From contig NZ_JAUORV010000003.1 of NCBI RefSeq assembly GCF_030548205.1, forward strand, positions 248,001 through 312,000: a stretch of DNA of 64,000 nucleotides. The letters run 5' to 3'. Origin of the DNA: Aliiglaciecola sp. 3_MG-2023 (GTDB lineage: Bacteria > Pseudomonadota > Gammaproteobacteria > Enterobacterales > Alteromonadaceae). The position numbers and the translations under genes are program-made. Shown in pieces: positions 35,683-49,117 of the stretch. Each line of letters opens with the position of its first letter. The stretch's first letter is position 1. A model generated the notes under the pieces. The model was not told the origin of the DNA. It worked only from the letters and a program-made list of their open reading frames with translations, and made no database searches.

Positions 35683-35712
35683 TTATTCAAACAGATTGCG
35701 TGGCTTAAAATA

Positions 35713-35743
35713 AAAAATGCAGCATAAACCATGCTGCATTTTT
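35713..35743. terminator. Bidirectional terminator between tusE and serS
   Basis: AAAAATGCAGCAT and ATGCTGCATTTTT form a 13-base perfect stem around AAACC; A- and T-runs serve both strands. Confidence 0.9.
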
Positions 35744-35764
35744 GTTTTAATAATGGCGATTAAC

Positions 35765-37063
<1,299 letters not shown>

Positions 37064-37070
37064 TTAATTA

Positions 37071-37454
37071 TTAACCTTTAACCAATTGCGTTCCTAACCA
37101 TGCTGCCAATAAGCAACAGGTTATATTTAAAACGATATTTAGGATCCCTTTCAACCAAAGCCCTTGTTGCATCAGCAACAAAGTATCCACAGAGAACGTT
37201 GAGAAGGTAGTAAATGCACCGAGTAAACCGATACCAATTGCAGTTCGCCAAACAACTATTTCTATTAGCCCCTGTTCAATTAAAGCGTATACCAGGCCAA
37301 GTAAAAACGAACCAACTACATTGACCAGCAGTGTACCAAAAGGAAAGCCTTTACCAAACCATTGCAACATCATTTGTGAAAGAAAAAAGCGCATACACGC
37401 ACCAACTGCCCCACCTGCAGCGATGTAACCATAAATAGCCATACTGTGCGTCAT
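37071..37454 (-). CDS. crcB: Fluoride-exporting channel CrcB/Fluc
   Basis: 127-residue four-helix membrane protein with GGAVGACMRFFLSQ, PFGTLLVNVVGSFLLGL and GLLGAFTTFSTFS, the Fluc fluoride-channel signature. It forms dual-topology dimers exporting fluoride. ATG 37454 has AAGGG upstream. It is tucked between rarA and serS (10-12 base gaps). I see no fluoride riboswitch directly upstream. Confidence 0.93.
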   Translation of the reverse strand: MTHSMAIYGYIAAGGAVGACMRFFLSQMMLQWFGKGFPFGTLLVNVVGSFLLGLVYALIEQGLIEIVVWRTAIGIGLLGAFTTFSTFSVDTLLLMQQGLWLKGILNIVLNITCCLLAAWLGTQLVKG

Positions 37455-37466
37455 TTATTGCCCTTT

Positions 37467-38774
37467 TTACTGTTTATCATCTAAATCTTTGAGAAAGCGT
37501 AATTTAGCCTTAATTTTTGTCTCAAGTCCACGTTCAACGGGTTGATAATATTCAGTATCCAGCATTTCTTCTGGCAGATAGCTTTCACCCGCCGCATAAG
37601 CATGGGGTTCATTATGAGCATATCGATAATCTTTGCCATAGCCCAGATCAGCCATTATTTTAGTGGGCGCATTGCGTAGATGGGCTGGAACGGGATAGTC
37701 TGGTTTATCTTTAACGTCCGCCATCGCCGCTTTAAAAGCAGTGTACACAGCATTACTCTTTGCTGCGCATGCACAATAAATGGTGGCCTGAGCGATGGCT
37801 CTTTCACCTTCAGCAGCGCCTACCCTGTGGTAGATATCCCAAGCATTTAAACACACCTGCATGGCCCTAGGATCGGCATTACCAATATCTTCGGTGGAAA
37901 TGGCTAAAAGACGTCTTGCAACAGCGAGTGCATCTCCACCGGCGGTTAATATTCTAGCATACCAATATAAAGCACCATCGGCAGATGATCCACGAACGGA
38001 TTTGTGAAACGCTGACAACATGTCATAAAATAAATCCCCCCCCTTATCAAACTGAGAAACTTTCTCTCCCACTGCCAGGGCAACAGTGTCAATAGTCACT
38101 ATACCATTTTCGGCAAAATCAACACTGAGTTCTAAATAATTAAGTAGTCGACGGGCATCACCACCGGCTAGTTCAATTAGTCGCTTCTGAGCAACTGTAT
38201 CTATTTGAATAGATTGATTGCCTAACCCATTCACTTTGTCTTGCAATGCCTGCTCAATGACTTGCTGTAAGTCATCAGTACTCAGAGCTTGAAGAACGTA
38301 CACTCTGGCCCGAGATAACAACGCGTTATTTAGTTCAAAGGAGGGATTTTCCGTGGTTGCGCCAATAAAAGTCACAGTGCCGTCTTCGATAAAAGGTAAA
38401 AAAGCGTCCTGCTGGGCCTTGTTGAACCGATGAACTTCATCCACAAACAATATAGTTCGTTTACTTTTTACCATGGCGTGTTGTTTGGCGACTTCGATGG
38501 CACTTCGAATGTCTTTCACACCAGAGGTTACTGCGGAAATTCGTTCGATGTGGGCATCACAATGACTGGCAATAATCTCTGCTAGTGTGGTTTTACCTGT
38601 CCCTGGCGGTCCCCACAAAATCATTGAATGGCAATTACCATTTTCTAGCGATTTTCGTAACGGCTTATTCGGCCCAATAATATGTTGTTGACCCACATAT
38701 TGAGCTACGGTTTTAGGGCGCATTCTTGCTGCTAAGGGTTCAAATGATGGCGTGTCGTTAAAGTCCAATTCCAT
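37467..38774 (-). CDS. rarA: Replication-associated recombination protein A
   Basis: 435-residue AAA+ ATPase (RarA/MgsA), acting at stalled replication forks. Walker A is [13 protein letters not shown], Walker [12 protein letters not shown], sensor 1 region [20 protein letters not shown]. The C-terminal part resembles clamp-loader tetramerisation domains, with [22 protein letters not shown]. It is 2 bases after lolA in the ftsK-lolA-rarA string. Confidence 0.95.
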   Translation of the reverse strand: MELDFNDTPSFEPLAARMRPKTVAQYVGQQHIIGPNKPLRKSLENGNCHSMILWGPPGTGKTTLAEIIASHCDAHIERISAVTSGVKDIRSAIEVAKQHAMVKSKRTILFVDEVHRFNKAQQDAFLPFIEDGTVTFIGATTENPSFELNNALLSRARVYVLQALSTDDLQQVIEQALQDKVNGLGNQSIQIDTVAQKRLIELAGGDARRLLNYLELSVDFAENGIVTIDTVALAVGEKVSQFDKGGDLFYDMLSAFHKSVRGSSADGALYWYARILTAGGDALAVARRLLAISTEDIGNADPRAMQVCLNAWDIYHRVGAAEGERAIAQATIYCACAAKSNAVYTAFKAAMADVKDKPDYPVPAHLRNAPTKIMADLGYGKDYRYAHNEPHAYAAGESYLPEEMLDTEYYQPVERGLETKIKAKLRFLKDLDDKQ

Positions 38775-38776
38775 TT

Positions 38777-39424
38777 TTATCGTTGATCGTCCAAATCAAA
38801 GCCATCTGGGATGGTAAAAATAAATTGCTCTTCACTAATTTTAATATTTTGTTTTACATCAGAAAATGTCAATTTGCTGGTTTGCTGCTGACGATCGATA
38901 AAGCTTAATTGACTCAATTGATTATTTTCAAACTTTAGTTTTAGTTCACTAATTTGCGACTCAGGAGAGATTGCAATAATGCTGTACACATCATCAGAAT
39001 AGGTAATCGTAAATTCTGACCACTGCTCGTTACTTGGATTAGTCAATAATACAATAGGGTTGTTAGATACTGAATCGGCCTGATTAATCGCGGTAACTTG
39101 CTCAACAAAAGGATCGGAATACCAGAGTGTTGTACCATCTGCCACCATTAAGTTTTCATCTGGGGAATTCACTTGCCAAATCATTAGGTTGGGTTGTTTT
39201 AATGTCATTTGACCTGAGGACTCTTGAACCAACTCTCCTTGACCGTCTGTGACCTGTTGTTCGAATCCCGCAGTAAAGGTTTTTAACGATAACAATTTTT
39301 GTTTTAGACGTTCACTGGCTTCAAGACTATTTTCTTGATTGGCCAGAGCTTGACCGGTAATAACTAACATCAGCATCAAAAATCCAATGAACAGATGTGG
39401 TATTTTGATTAATTTACTTCTCAT
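38777..39424 (-). CDS. lolA: Outer-membrane lipoprotein carrier LolA
   Basis: 215-residue periplasmic chaperone taking lipoproteins from LolCDE to LolB. A signal peptide (about residues 1-28, [16 protein letters not shown]) precedes the half-barrel domain; [33 protein letters not shown] and [15 protein letters not shown] are characteristic. It lies 5 bases after ftsK and 2 before rarA, a conserved arrangement. Confidence 0.93.
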   Translation of the reverse strand: MRSKLIKIPHLFIGFLMLMLVITGQALANQENSLEASERLKQKLLSLKTFTAGFEQQVTDGQGELVQESSGQMTLKQPNLMIWQVNSPDENLMVADGTTLWYSDPFVEQVTAINQADSVSNNPIVLLTNPSNEQWSEFTITYSDDVYSIIAISPESQISELKLKFENNQLSQLSFIDRQQQTSKLTFSDVKQNIKISEEQFIFTIPDGFDLDDQR

Positions 39425-39429
39425 TTTAC

Positions 39430-41892
39430 TTAATCCTTCGGTGGCGGTGGTGCTAAGACTTCACGAGTACCATTATGACCCGCTGCACTTACGACGCCAC
39501 TTTGTTCCATTTGTTCAACTAATCGTGCTGCGCGATTGTAACCAATTCTGAATTTACGTTGCACACTCGATACGGATGCGCGTCGAGATTCAGTAATAAA
39601 TGCCACAGCCTCATCGTAGAACGCATCGAACTCTTGATCTGAACCTTCAGGCTGTTCTCCGGGCAGTAATACTTCAGCACTGCTTTCACCGTTAAGAATT
39701 TCATCAATATAATTGGGTTCGCCGCGTTTTTTCCAATCTGCTACAACTGCGTGCACTTCATGGTCATCCACAAACGCACCATGGACTCGCGTAGGTACGC
39801 CAGTGCCGGGGGGCAAATACAACATGTCACCCATACCTAACAGTGACTCCGCACCTTGTTGGTCTAAAATAGTACGAGAGTCAATTTTCGAGGAAACTTG
39901 GAAGGCAATCCTGGTGGGAATATTGGCTTTAATTAACCCTGTAATCACATCCACAGAAGGACGCTGAGTAGCAAGCACTAAATGGATCCCCGCTGCACGT
40001 GCTTTTTGTGCGATACGAGCAATCAATTCTTCCACTTTTTTACCAACAATCATCATCATGTCAGCAAATTCATCTACTACGACCACTATGGCGGGTAGTT
40101 TTTCAAGATCTGGCGCTATGGTTTCCATGCTTTCTTCAAAGCGCCAAAGGGGATCTTTTATGGGATTGCCGTCTTCAATGGCTTGTTTAACCTTCGCATT
40201 ATAACCTTTAAGGTTTCGCACCCCCAACGCTGACATCAGTCGATAACGGCGTTCCATCTCTCCAACACACCAACGCAGGGCATTGGCCGCCTCTTTCATA
40301 TCGGTAACAACTTCTGATAATAAATGCGGTATACCTTCATAAACCGAAAGTTCCAGCATTTTCGGGTCAATCATGATCATGCGCACATCTTCTGGGGAAG
40401 ACTTGTATAACAGACTAAGGATCATCACATTAACCCCCACCGATTTACCTGAACCTGTTGTACCTGCGACTAACAAATGGGGCATTTTTGCTAAATCAAC
40501 TATGACAGGTTTACCAGATATATCAGCGCCTAACACCATAGTCAAAGGGGACTCGTTGCCCTGAAATGCTTGGCACGAAATCACTTCACTTAACCGTACC
40601 ATTTCTCTATTTTTATTAGGTAACTCAAGTCCAATTACCGATTTACCCGGGATAACCTCCACCACACGCACAGACATTGCCGACATAGCACGGGCTAAAT
40701 CCTTTGACAAAGCAGTGATGCGGCTAACTTTAACACCAGGCGCGAGATCTAGCTCGAAGCGAGTAATTACCGGACCTGGAAAGACGCCCACAACTTTAGC
40801 TTCAATATTAAAATCGAGTAATTTCTCTTCGACTAAACGCGAAACCATATCCAACTCTTCTTGAGTAATCGGATTTTTAACTTTATCTGCCCGTTCCAAT
40901 AAATCGAAAGATGGTAGTGGGCCTAGTGATTCGTCCCCCTCCCCTGCTGTTGCAGAATGTGTATTTCCATTTAAGTTGGCGGAATGTGAGCTCTGTGCAG
41001 GTTTAGGTTTGACTTTGCTTGGATGATCATTAGTCGCTTGTTGAGTGCCGCCCTCTTGCTCATCTCTTTGCTTATCTTTTTTACCTGTTATTTTCTTCTT
41101 AAGCTCGGACACAGACAAAATACTAGGCTTAGGCTCTGGTTCTGGTTCTGGTGAAGACTGTTCAAAAATTTCATCAGGAATGCTTATGGATGGTTCTACT
41201 GGCGTCGCGCGCTCAGCGGCTTTGAAGGTGGTAATTTCCACCTCGTTTTCTTTATCATCTTTATTGGAAGGCTTAAAAGACAATCTTGCTATCGGGCTCT
41301 GTTCGATAAGCTTAGGCGCGCGATACAAAAATATTCCAGATTTAATGCTCAGTTCACCTAATTTATCAACCACCGTAATAAGAGAAATCCCCGTTACAAG
41401 GGTTAAACCGGTTAATAAAAAACATAATAATAATAAAGTCGTGCCGACTAGACTGAAATAAGGGATCAACGAACTGCTTATGACATCACCAACCATTCCG
41501 CCTGCGGAAAAGTGGAAAATATCATCAAAGTTAATGCTCAAAATACCTGAGATACCCACTAAAAATAATATTGAACCTATAATACGTAGGCCAATGGTGA
41601 AATAGTCAATTTGCTCTATTCGTTTAACTTGCTGAAATAAAAACCACCCTGTGAAAGCAATTATAAACGGTAATATATAAGCAAAGCGCCCGAAACTGAA
41701 AAACAGCACATCAGCAAACCAGGCACCAATTGGCCCTACCCAATTATGGATATTTCCTTGAAAACCCGCTTGCGACCAACTCGGGTCTGCACTATTAAAA
41801 GATGCTAAAGCAAGCAGAATAAAAAATGCGAACGAACATGATAAAATCATGCCCACTTCCATTATTCGTTGTATTCCGGTCAGACGCGCCAT
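39430..41892 (-). CDS. ftsK: DNA translocase FtsK
   Basis: 820-residue septal DNA pump. Four to five N-terminal membrane segments (about residues 15-180), a charged Pro/Glu-rich linker shorter than in E. coli, and the motor domain with Walker [17 protein letters not shown] and Walker [15 protein letters not shown]. The C-terminal gamma winged helix ([24 protein letters not shown]) recognises KOPS sites and activates XerCD at dif. It lies 95 bases beyond the lrp stop and leads lolA-rarA-crcB-serS. Confidence 0.96.
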   Translation of the reverse strand: MARLTGIQRIMEVGMILSCSFAFFILLALASFNSADPSWSQAGFQGNIHNWVGPIGAWFADVLFFSFGRFAYILPFIIAFTGWFLFQQVKRIEQIDYFTIGLRIIGSILFLVGISGILSINFDDIFHFSAGGMVGDVISSSLIPYFSLVGTTLLLLCFLLTGLTLVTGISLITVVDKLGELSIKSGIFLYRAPKLIEQSPIARLSFKPSNKDDKENEVEITTFKAAERATPVEPSISIPDEIFEQSSPEPEPEPKPSILSVSELKKKITGKKDKQRDEQEGGTQQATNDHPSKVKPKPAQSSHSANLNGNTHSATAGEGDESLGPLPSFDLLERADKVKNPITQEELDMVSRLVEEKLLDFNIEAKVVGVFPGPVITRFELDLAPGVKVSRITALSKDLARAMSAMSVRVVEVIPGKSVIGLELPNKNREMVRLSEVISCQAFQGNESPLTMVLGADISGKPVIVDLAKMPHLLVAGTTGSGKSVGVNVMILSLLYKSSPEDVRMIMIDPKMLELSVYEGIPHLLSEVVTDMKEAANALRWCVGEMERRYRLMSALGVRNLKGYNAKVKQAIEDGNPIKDPLWRFEESMETIAPDLEKLPAIVVVVDEFADMMMIVGKKVEELIARIAQKARAAGIHLVLATQRPSVDVITGLIKANIPTRIAFQVSSKIDSRTILDQQGAESLLGMGDMLYLPPGTGVPTRVHGAFVDDHEVHAVVADWKKRGEPNYIDEILNGESSAEVLLPGEQPEGSDQEFDAFYDEAVAFITESRRASVSSVQRKFRIGYNRAARLVEQMEQSGVVSAAGHNGTREVLAPPPPKD

Positions 41893-41987
41893 AAAACTTT
41901 AATTCAATTCTAGGTATTATTTTTATACCCATACCTTACCAGTGACAGTCTCAAAATCCTAGCTAATGCATTACCAATCGGCGTGAT

Positions 41988-42473
41988 TTACTTCAGATTG
42001 ATTTTAATTTGAGCAGTATGCTTCACTTCTTCCATTACTACGTAAGTGCGAGACTCACTTACCCCTGGCAATCGCAGTAAAGTATCACCAAGTAACTTAC
42101 GATAACTCGACATGTCTGCCACCCTAGCTTTAAGCAGAAAATCAAAATTGCCAGAAACCAAATGACATTCTTGAATATCATCATGTTTTTTCACTGCCGC
42201 AGAAAATTCTTCAAAAATATCTACACTGGTTTTTGTTAACGTTATCTCTACAAACACTAACATCGCAGCACCTAATTTTTGTGGATCCACTTGCGCATAG
42301 TATCCTGTGATATATCCTTGTTGTTCTAGGCGTTTTACGCGCTCTAGGCATGGGCTAGCACTAAGACCGACAGATTTAGCCAGATCAACATTCGAGAGTT
42401 TGCCATTTTTCTGCAATGCAATCAGAATGTTACGATCAATTCTATCGAGGTGTTTAGGGGTCTTAACTAACAT
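41988..42473 (-). CDS. lrp: Leucine-responsive regulatory protein (Lrp)
   Basis: 161-residue Lrp/AsnC-family regulator: N-terminal helix-turn-helix (LDRIDRNILIALQKNGKLSN, LAKSVGLSASPCLERVKRLE) and C-terminal RAM ligand domain (VFVEITL, LVSGNFDFLLKARVADMSSYR, GVSESRTYVVMEEVK). It is divergent from alanine dehydrogenase with a 129-base spacer, so regulation of ald by Lrp is plausible. The adjacent lrp-ftsK-lolA order is as in E. coli. Confidence 0.94.
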   Translation of the reverse strand: MLVKTPKHLDRIDRNILIALQKNGKLSNVDLAKSVGLSASPCLERVKRLEQQGYITGYYAQVDPQKLGAAMLVFVEITLTKTSVDIFEEFSAAVKKHDDIQECHLVSGNFDFLLKARVADMSSYRKLLGDTLLRLPGVSESRTYVVMEEVKHTAQIKINLK

Positions 42474-42602
42474 TATATTAATCCGTGAAATGAGCTTTTT
42501 GCCATATAATACACTGCAAATTGATTAATTACAGGACAAAACTTCTTTTAATGTCGCATATACTGCGCACTAATTCTTACAATAAAAAAGGTTGGGTTAA
42601 AA

Positions 42603-43733
42603 ATGCTAATTGGAGTTCCTAAAGAAATTAAAAATCATGAGTACCGTGTTGGTCTAACACCTGCTGCGACTAAAGAATTTGTCACACATGGGCACGAAGT
42701 ACTGATAGAAAACAATGCCGGTGCTTCAATAGGATTTGATAATGAGCAGTACGTTGCGGCTGGCGGTGTGATTATTGATACCGCAGAAGAAATCTTTGCA
42801 CGAGCTGAGATGATTGTGAAGGTTAAAGAGCCACAACCAAACGAATGTAAGATGCTTCGTGAAGGACAAACCCTGTACACTTATCTGCACCTTGCCCCAG
42901 ATCCAGTGCAAACAGAGTTATTAGTTGCTTCTGGCGCAACCTGTATCGCGTATGAAACAGTGACAGATAATAGAAACGGATTGCCTTTGTTAGCGCCCAT
43001 GAGTGAAGTAGCTGGACGAATGGCTGTGCAAGCCGGTGCCCATTATCTTGAAAAAGCACAAGGCGGCAGCGGTACACTACTTGGTGGCGTACCCGGTGTA
43101 GCGCCTGGCAAAGTCTTAGTTATTGGTGGCGGTGTAGTTGGTACCAATGCTGCGAAAATGGCCATTGGTCTGGGTGCAGATGTTACTATTCTAGATCGGT
43201 CATTACCCCGTCTACGTGAATTAGATGATATCTTTGCCAACCAAGTAAAAACCGTTTATTCAACCATTGATGCTATCGATTACTATTCGTCAAAAGCAGA
43301 TTTAGTGGTTGGAGCTGTTTTAATTCCTGGAGCAGCAGCTCCGAAGCTTTTAAGCAAAGAACACATCACCAATATGAAAGAAGGTTCTGTCGTGGTTGAC
43401 GTAGCAATTGATCAAGGTGGTTGTTTTGCCACGTCAAAAGCCACCACTCACCAAGATCCTGTTTATGTCGTTGATGGCGTTGTACATTATTGCGTTGCAA
43501 ACATGCCAGGCGGTGTCGCTAGAACTTCGACTATGGCATTAAACAATGCAACCTTGCCCTTCGGTTTAGCCTTGGCAAATAAAGGGCCTAAGCAAGCGAT
43601 GTTAGACGATGTTCACTTGTTAAATGGTTTAAACGTGCACAAAGGTAAAGTCACCTACAAAGCAGTTGTTGATGCATTAGGTGAAGAATTAAACCTAGAA
43701 TATATGGATGCAAGTGCGGCATTAGAGATGTAA
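42603..43733 (+). CDS. ald: Alanine dehydrogenase
   Basis: 376-residue NAD-dependent enzyme interconverting L-alanine with pyruvate and ammonia. [20 protein letters not shown] is the family N-terminus; Lys75 and His96 (VKEPQ, LHLAPDP) are the substrate and catalytic residues; the NAD-binding loop is [17 protein letters not shown]. It is divergent from lrp and followed by a bidirectional terminator. Confidence 0.96.
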   Translation: MLIGVPKEIKNHEYRVGLTPAATKEFVTHGHEVLIENNAGASIGFDNEQYVAAGGVIIDTAEEIFARAEMIVKVKEPQPNECKMLREGQTLYTYLHLAPDPVQTELLVASGATCIAYETVTDNRNGLPLLAPMSEVAGRMAVQAGAHYLEKAQGGSGTLLGGVPGVAPGKVLVIGGGVVGTNAAKMAIGLGADVTILDRSLPRLRELDDIFANQVKTVYSTIDAIDYYSSKADLVVGAVLIPGAAAPKLLSKEHITNMKEGSVVVDVAIDQGGCFATSKATTHQDPVYVVDGVVHYCVANMPGGVARTSTMALNNATLPFGLALANKGPKQAMLDDVHLLNGLNVHKGKVTYKAVVDALGEELNLEYMDASAALEM

Positions 43734-43769
43734 TGCATTGCTAAAACATGTATAGGTTCTAAAGATTCA

Positions 43770-43796
43770 AAAAGCTGCATTTTTAATGCAGCTTTT
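43770..43796. terminator. Bidirectional terminator between ald and pyrF
   Basis: AAAAGCTGCAT and ATGCAGCTTTT form an 11-base stem around TTTTA, with flanking A- and T-runs. Confidence 0.88.
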
Positions 43797-43816
43797 TTGT
43801 TTCCATATACATTCAA

Positions 43817-44512
43817 TTAAGCGATGGATAAGTTTATATCAAGCAGCGCCCTAAGTGGATCTATTGCTTGGGTAATTGGCCGACCAATTACCATGTAATT
43901 TACACCAGCTAAAATAGCCTCTGGAGGTGTCATAACTCGTTGCTGATCAGCTTTGTCGGTTCCCATCGGTCGAATACCCGGGGTAACTAACAGAAAGTCG
44001 TTATCTAATGAATTTCTCAAAATCGGCGCTTCTTGTGCAGAGCACACAACCCCATCTAATCCACACTCTTTGGTTAACTTTGCAAGACGTAAAACTTGTT
44101 GTTCTGGAGAATCTTGTATACCAATAGCACTAAGTTGGGTTTGCTCCATACTTGTCAGCACAGTTACCGCAATGAGTTTAGGTTGGTCATCACCAAGGGA
44201 AGCTAATTGAGTTTTGGCATTCTCCATCATTTTCGGACCACCAGAAGCGTGTACATTCAACATCCATACTCCCAAATCCGCTGCCGCTAAACAGGCTTTA
44301 CCCACTGTGTTAGGAATATCATGGAATTTTAGATCCAAAAATACATCAAACCCTCTTTTCACCAACTCCTTAACAAATTCAGGTCCAAAATAAGTAAACA
44401 TTTCTTTGCCAACTTTAAGTTTACATAAATCACTATCAAGTTGACTCACTAAATTTAACGCTTTGGCTCGATTATCAAAATCTAAAGCAACGATGACTCT
44501 TGTATCACTCAT
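43817..44512 (-). CDS. pyrF: Orotidine 5'-phosphate decarboxylase
   Basis: 231-residue TIM-barrel enzyme making UMP. The catalytic Asp-Lys array is in [23 protein letters not shown] opens the barrel and [11 protein letters not shown] with VIGRPIT binds phosphate. It lies 7 bases after lapB in the lapA-lapB-pyrF unit, as in E. coli. Confidence 0.96.
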   Translation of the reverse strand: MSDTRVIVALDFDNRAKALNLVSQLDSDLCKLKVGKEMFTYFGPEFVKELVKRGFDVFLDLKFHDIPNTVGKACLAAADLGVWMLNVHASGGPKMMENAKTQLASLGDDQPKLIAVTVLTSMEQTQLSAIGIQDSPEQQVLRLAKLTKECGLDGVVCSAQEAPILRNSLDNDFLLVTPGIRPMGTDKADQQRVMTPPEAILAGVNYMVIGRPITQAIDPLRALLDINLSIA

Positions 44513-44519
44513 AAATCGA

Positions 44520-45689
44520 CTATTCTCCGTCTAATCCTTTTATTGGTTTGACCACGCCCCATTTTTTACATGATGGACACAACCAATGTATTTGACGTCC
44601 CGAAAATCCGCAACTCAAACAACGATACTTTGGCCGCATGTTAATCTGTTCTTCTACTAATCCCTTAACCATGGTTAGGCTTTCGCGGGTTTTATCATCT
44701 ACCTCGTCTTCAATGAAAAAGCCCATTAAGGTTTTGAAGCCTTTCATGGTAGGTGTTTTTTTCAACTGATCGAACAATACCGTTTCGGCTGTTTCAGTAT
44801 TTTCCTTTTTAGCTAACAATTTGACTTTTGCAAGATAGGATGTCGCACACTGCTGCCAATATAAATCTAAAACCGCTTCTAACTGATCGTCATCATTTAG
44901 TTTAGCTGCACACTCTTCTAATTTAGGCACAGCCTCACTAAACCAACTGATATCACGAACAGGAATTTCTTTCAAATAATCAAAACCTTTTTGGTAATCC
45001 GCTTGTTGTATCGCCAGATCACCCAAAATTAACCAAGGTCGTACTCCATGCTCGTAGGCTGATATCGCTTTTTGCAGAGAATTTTCGGCTTCAGCATATT
45101 GTTCTGCTTTAATCATTTTTAAAGCTTGCTCACAATAAAAATGAGAAATACGAACGCACAACTCGTCAGTGTCACCATGGCAATCCATCATGCGCTCGCC
45201 TAGCTCTATGGCTCTATCCCATTCTTTAGTGGTTTGATAGATACTAAATAATTGTTGCTGAGCGTCTAAAAAATGTTTGTCACTGTCTAAAAGTTCTAAA
45301 AACGCATTTTCTGCACGCTCTAAAAAACCGGCCATCATGTAATCTTTGCCCAGTTCGCGAAGAGCTTGCCTATTTTGAGATTCGGAAAGTTCTTGTTTAC
45401 TGACCAAATTTTGATGGACACGAATAGCTCGATCGAGCTCACCTCGATGTCTAAAGAAATTGCCCATGGCGATATGGGTTTCGACGGTATCACTGTCTAG
45501 GCTCATCATTTTCATTAAGGTATCAACGGCTTTATCCGGTTGATCTGATAATAAAAAATTTAACCCTTTAAAATAATGACGGGAAAGAATGCTGGACTGT
45601 TTTCGTTGTGCTTGTCGAACGCTATTGCGCCCCATAACATAACCATAACCGGCAGCAACAGGTAAGAGTAAAAAAAGTAATTCAAGCAT
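44520..45689 (-). CDS. lapB: Lipopolysaccharide assembly protein LapB (YciM)
   Basis: 389 residues: an N-terminal membrane anchor ([19 protein letters not shown]), about nine TPR-like helical repeats facing the cytoplasm, and a C-terminal rubredoxin-type metal site with Cys357, Cys360, Cys371 and Cys374. LapB links LpxC to FtsH-dependent degradation and so limits LPS synthesis. It follows lapA by 5 bases and precedes pyrF by 7. Confidence 0.94.
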   Translation of the reverse strand: MLELLFLLLPVAAGYGYVMGRNSVRQAQRKQSSILSRHYFKGLNFLLSDQPDKAVDTLMKMMSLDSDTVETHIAMGNFFRHRGELDRAIRVHQNLVSKQELSESQNRQALRELGKDYMMAGFLERAENAFLELLDSDKHFLDAQQQLFSIYQTTKEWDRAIELGERMMDCHGDTDELCVRISHFYCEQALKMIKAEQYAEAENSLQKAISAYEHGVRPWLILGDLAIQQADYQKGFDYLKEIPVRDISWFSEAVPKLEECAAKLNDDDQLEAVLDLYWQQCATSYLAKVKLLAKKENTETAETVLFDQLKKTPTMKGFKTLMGFFIEDEVDDKTRESLTMVKGLVEEQINMRPKYRCLSCGFSGRQIHWLCPSCKKWGVVKPIKGLDGE

Positions 45690-45694
45690 CCAGA

Positions 45695-45955
45695 TTAACT
45701 ACTTGCAATGTCGGTTGTACGATTACGTTTTTGTAACCTGTTGATACGCCATTTTAATTTAAGCCAGATCAGGGTGAAAACCAACGAACTGAAAATAACG
45801 CCAGCAGCGAAAAAAGCCATTAATAAAATTGAAAGGCGCATTTCCATAGAGCTCATTAGATAATCAAACATGACTGCTTGATCATTTTTAGCACCTAAGA
45901 GTGATGCTACTAGCATGATAATAATGAAAATGATAACGATCAGGAATATTTTCAA
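45695..45955 (-). CDS. lapA: LapA/YciS-family inner-membrane protein
   Basis: 86-residue protein with two hydrophobic segments (FLIVIIFIIIMLVASLLGA and LLMAFFAAGVIFSSLVFTLIW) and GAKNDQAVMFDYL between, the LapA pattern. The start is TTG 45955, with GAGG seven bases upstream; no ATG preserves the first segment. It is partner of LapB in controlling LPS assembly. Confidence 0.88.
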   Translation of the reverse strand: MKIFLIVIIFIIIMLVASLLGAKNDQAVMFDYLMSSMEMRLSILLMAFFAAGVIFSSLVFTLIWLKLKWRINRLQKRNRTTDIASS

Positions 45956-46047
45956 TCTTAAACCTCAAATTGTTAGGGGAAGACGCTATTTAAGTCTAGC
46001 AAGGGTTATAGTACAAAACTATTCACCTATTTGTCACCCAAACAAAA

Positions 46048-46071
46048 ACGGCACTCTAAAAAGAGTGCCGT
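46048..46071 (-). terminator. Intrinsic terminator after ihfB
   Basis: ACGGCACTCT and AGAGTGCCGT form a 10-base perfect stem around AAAA; on the minus strand it is followed by a T-run, and it lies 19 bases beyond the ihfB stop. Confidence 0.9.
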
Positions 46072-46089
46072 TTTTTTAAATAAATAAGC

Positions 46090-46380
46090 TTAATGTGCCA
46101 GACCTTCGTTAACGCGTTCACGTAATTCTTTACCAGGCTTGAAATGAGGAACATATTTTCCCTCAAGTTCAACAGTTTGACCGGTTTTAGGATTACGACC
46201 TATGCGGGGAGCACGAAAATGCAACGAAAAACTACCAAAGCCTCGAATCTCTATGCGTTCACCCTTTTGCAGAGTTTGCGCCATTTGCTCTAGCATTTCT
46301 TTAATTGCAGACTCAACATCCTTAGCAGGAACGTGACGAGCTTTATCGGCAAGTCTTTCAATAAGTTCAGATTTAGTCAT
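46090..46380 (-). CDS. ihfB: Integration host factor beta subunit
   Basis: 96-residue DNA-bending HU/IHF-family protein. [37 protein letters not shown] and the C-terminal [17 protein letters not shown] are IhfB features; the arm contains the DNA-intercalating proline. It follows rpsA by 82 bases, the usual order. Confidence 0.96.
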   Translation of the reverse strand: MTKSELIERLADKARHVPAKDVESAIKEMLEQMAQTLQKGERIEIRGFGSFSLHFRAPRIGRNPKTGQTVELEGKYVPHFKPGKELRERVNEGLAH

Positions 46381-46462
46381 TGGAAATCTCCGTTACTCAA
46401 AAAATACTATACCGATGAGACTGACAAACAGGCACTTTAGTTCAAGTGCCTGAGTATGAGCT

Positions 46463-48139
46463 TTATTCTTCGCCTTTAGCAGCTTTGAATGCTTCTGCCA
46501 TCGCGTTAGCAAATCCAGCATCATCTGGCTGTTGATTTACTTTCTCGATAGCTTCTTTTTCGTCTGCTTGGTCTTTCGCTTTAACTGACAAGTTAACAAC
46601 GCGGTTTTTACGATCTACGCCCATAAATTTGGCTTCAAGATCATCACCAACGTTAACAACTTCAGAAGCATCTTCTAAACGTTCTACAGTCAAATCACCA
46701 ACACGAACGTAGCCATCTACTTCTTCTGCCAAGTTAACCGTAACACCTTTAGCGTCTACAGCGGTAACCTTACCAGTAACGATAGCACCTTTCTTGTTAT
46801 CTGTCAGATACTTATTGAACGGATCTTCTTCAATTTGTTTAACACCTAGTGAAATACGCTCACGCTCTGGGTCAACTTGTAGTACCACAGCTGAGATTTC
46901 ATCACCTTTCTTGTATTCACGAACAGCGTCTTCGCCAGTCTTGTTCCAAGAAATGTCAGACAAGTGAACTAGACCATCGATGCCACCGTCAAGACCGATG
47001 AAGATACCGAAGTCAGTGATAGATTTGATCTTACCGCTAACTTTGTCGTTCTTCTCGTGAGACTTCGCAAATTCTTCCCAAGGGTTAGCTTTACATTGCT
47101 TAAGACCAAGAGAAATACGACGACGCTCTTCATCAATTTCAAGAACCATTACTTCAACAACATCACCTAGGTTAACAACCTTAGATGGGTGGATGTTCTT
47201 GTTAGTCCAATCCATTTCAGAAACGTGAACCAATCCTTCAACACCGTCTTCGATTTCAACGAAACAACCGTAGTCAGTAAGGTTAGTAACCGCACCAGAT
47301 AGTTTAGAGCCTTCAGGGTAACGGTTTGCAATTTCTTGCCAAGGATCGCTGCCCATTTGCTTCATACCAAGAGAAACACGTGATTTCTCTTTGTCGAACT
47401 TCAATACTTTAACGTTAATTTCGTCACCAACGTTAACGATTTCACTTGGGTGCTTAACGCGTTTCCAAGCCATATCTGTAATGTGAAGTAGACCGTCTAC
47501 TCCGCCTAGGTCAACGAATGCACCGTAGTCAGTAAGGTTCTTAACGATACCTTTAACTTCATGGCCTTCTTCAAGGTTAGCAAGTATTTGATCGCGCTCT
47601 GCACTGCTTTCAGCTTCGATAACAGCACGACGAGAAACAACAACGTTGTTACGTTTAGCGTCTAACTTGATAACTTTAAATTCTAATTCTTTACCTTCAA
47701 GGTGAGTTGTGTCGCGTACTGGGCGAACATCAACCAATGAACCAGGCAAGAATGCACGCACTGTATTCACTTCAACAGTAAAGCCACCTTTGACTTTGCC
47801 ATTAATTACACCAATGATGGTTTCTTTTTCTTCGTAAGCTTTTTCCAGTTCAACCCAAGCTTCATGACGCTTAGCTTTTTCTCTGGAAAGGATAGTCTCA
47901 CCAAAACCGTCTTCAACCGCGTCTAGAGCAACATCTACTTGGTCGCCAATAGCAACTTCAAGCACGCCTTCAGCGTTTTTGAACTGCTCAACGGGAATTG
48001 CGCTTTCAGATTTAAGACCTGCATCAACAAGAACTATGTCTTTATCAATTGATACGATAGTACCTTTAACGATGGCACCAGGACGTGTTTCAAGTTCTTT
48101 TAAACTTTCTTCAAATAGATCAGCAAAATTTTCAGTCAT
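46463..48139 (-). CDS. rpsA: 30S ribosomal protein S1
   Basis: 558-residue protein with six S1/OB-fold repeats, e.g. the recurrent [29 protein letters not shown] and [21 protein letters not shown] types, needed for mRNA recruitment to the ribosome. Codon use is strongly biased, as in highly expressed genes. It is 103 bases after cmk; that spacer is the place for an autoregulatory leader. Confidence 0.97.
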   Translation of the reverse strand: MTENFADLFEESLKELETRPGAIVKGTIVSIDKDIVLVDAGLKSESAIPVEQFKNAEGVLEVAIGDQVDVALDAVEDGFGETILSREKAKRHEAWVELEKAYEEKETIIGVINGKVKGGFTVEVNTVRAFLPGSLVDVRPVRDTTHLEGKELEFKVIKLDAKRNNVVVSRRAVIEAESSAERDQILANLEEGHEVKGIVKNLTDYGAFVDLGGVDGLLHITDMAWKRVKHPSEIVNVGDEINVKVLKFDKEKSRVSLGMKQMGSDPWQEIANRYPEGSKLSGAVTNLTDYGCFVEIEDGVEGLVHVSEMDWTNKNIHPSKVVNLGDVVEVMVLEIDEERRRISLGLKQCKANPWEEFAKSHEKNDKVSGKIKSITDFGIFIGLDGGIDGLVHLSDISWNKTGEDAVREYKKGDEISAVVLQVDPERERISLGVKQIEEDPFNKYLTDNKKGAIVTGKVTAVDAKGVTVNLAEEVDGYVRVGDLTVERLEDASEVVNVGDDLEAKFMGVDRKNRVVNLSVKAKDQADEKEAIEKVNQQPDDAGFANAMAEAFKAAKGEE

Positions 48140-48242
48140 AGATTACTTTAATAGTTACTTTTAAGTGTATCCACGAAAAATCCGATTAACGTGGGGTTGT
48201 TATTCAAAACCAGCTTCATCCTTTATCTGGCGGGTAGAGCAA

Positions 48243-48932
48243 TCAAAGAGCACGTTGGACACTAAGTTTTGAACCAACGAATTCTTTAACCTTTTCAAGG
48301 ACTTGCTCTACATTCATATGGGTAGAATCAAGTACTAATGCGTCATCAGCAGGTACTAAAGGAGCAACACTTCGGTTAGCGTCTCTATCGTCTCTGGCTT
48401 TGATATCGGTCAAAAGGCGCGCAATATTAACATCATGGCCTTTATCTTTCAACTGGTTATAGCGTCTCTGCGCCCGTTCTTCAGCACTGGCGGTAAGGAA
48501 AATCTTGGCTTCTGCATTAGGAAATACCACGGTTCCCATATCACGACCATCAGCAACTAAACCGGGTTCTTCGCGAAAAGCGCGTTGGCGTCTTAATAAC
48601 GCTTCACGAATTCTCGGCAAAGAGGCGACCTGAGAAGCGATACTGCCTACTTCTTCTGTACGAATTTCATAGGTTACATCTTCGCCTTCAAGGATAATTT
48701 TACTACCTTTATCAGAAGTAGTGAAATTAACATCTAAACTACTGGCTAAAGGCAACAATGCGTCTTCATCATCGGCTTCAATTTGATGATGAATTGCCGC
48801 AATGGCTAATACTCGATAAATCGCACCGCTATCCAGAAAGTTCCAACCCAATGATTTTGCCAATAATGCACTCAATGTTCCCTTTCCTGCACCGCTAGGG
48901 CCATCGATGGTGATGACAGGTGTTACTTGCAT
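48243..48932 (-). CDS. cmk: Cytidylate kinase
   Basis: 229-residue CMP/dCMP kinase with P-loop [16 protein letters not shown], the substrate region [11 protein letters not shown] and [21 protein letters not shown] with the lid RAQRRYNQL. It lies between aroA and rpsA as in E. coli. Confidence 0.96.
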   Translation of the reverse strand: MQVTPVITIDGPSGAGKGTLSALLAKSLGWNFLDSGAIYRVLAIAAIHHQIEADDEDALLPLASSLDVNFTTSDKGSKIILEGEDVTYEIRTEEVGSIASQVASLPRIREALLRRQRAFREEPGLVADGRDMGTVVFPNAEAKIFLTASAEERAQRRYNQLKDKGHDVNIARLLTDIKARDDRDANRSVAPLVPADDALVLDSTHMNVEQVLEKVKEFVGSKLSVQRAL

Positions 48933-49073
48933 GTGCTCTCCTGAGCTATATTAAAAAATCGGGCGGAATTATACTCGTTAACAAAACTTAAGCAATGCAA
49001 GCTATCTATTTAGCGTATAAAGCGTTGATATAAAGCACAATTTTAACGAAACAATTAGGACTTATAATAAAAA

Positions 49074-49095
49074 AGAGATGACCTAAGTCATCTCT
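49074..49095 (-). terminator. Intrinsic terminator after aroA
   Basis: AGAGATGAC and GTCATCTCT form a 9-base stem around CTAA; on the minus strand a run of T follows. It is 22 bases beyond the aroA stop. Confidence 0.87.
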
Positions 49096-49117
49096 GATGT
49101 ATTTTAGTGTATCGATT

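Noticed and set aside
48140-48242. rpsA autoregulatory leader
   Set aside because: The position is right but I could not trace a convincing conserved structure by eye, so it is not listed as a feature.
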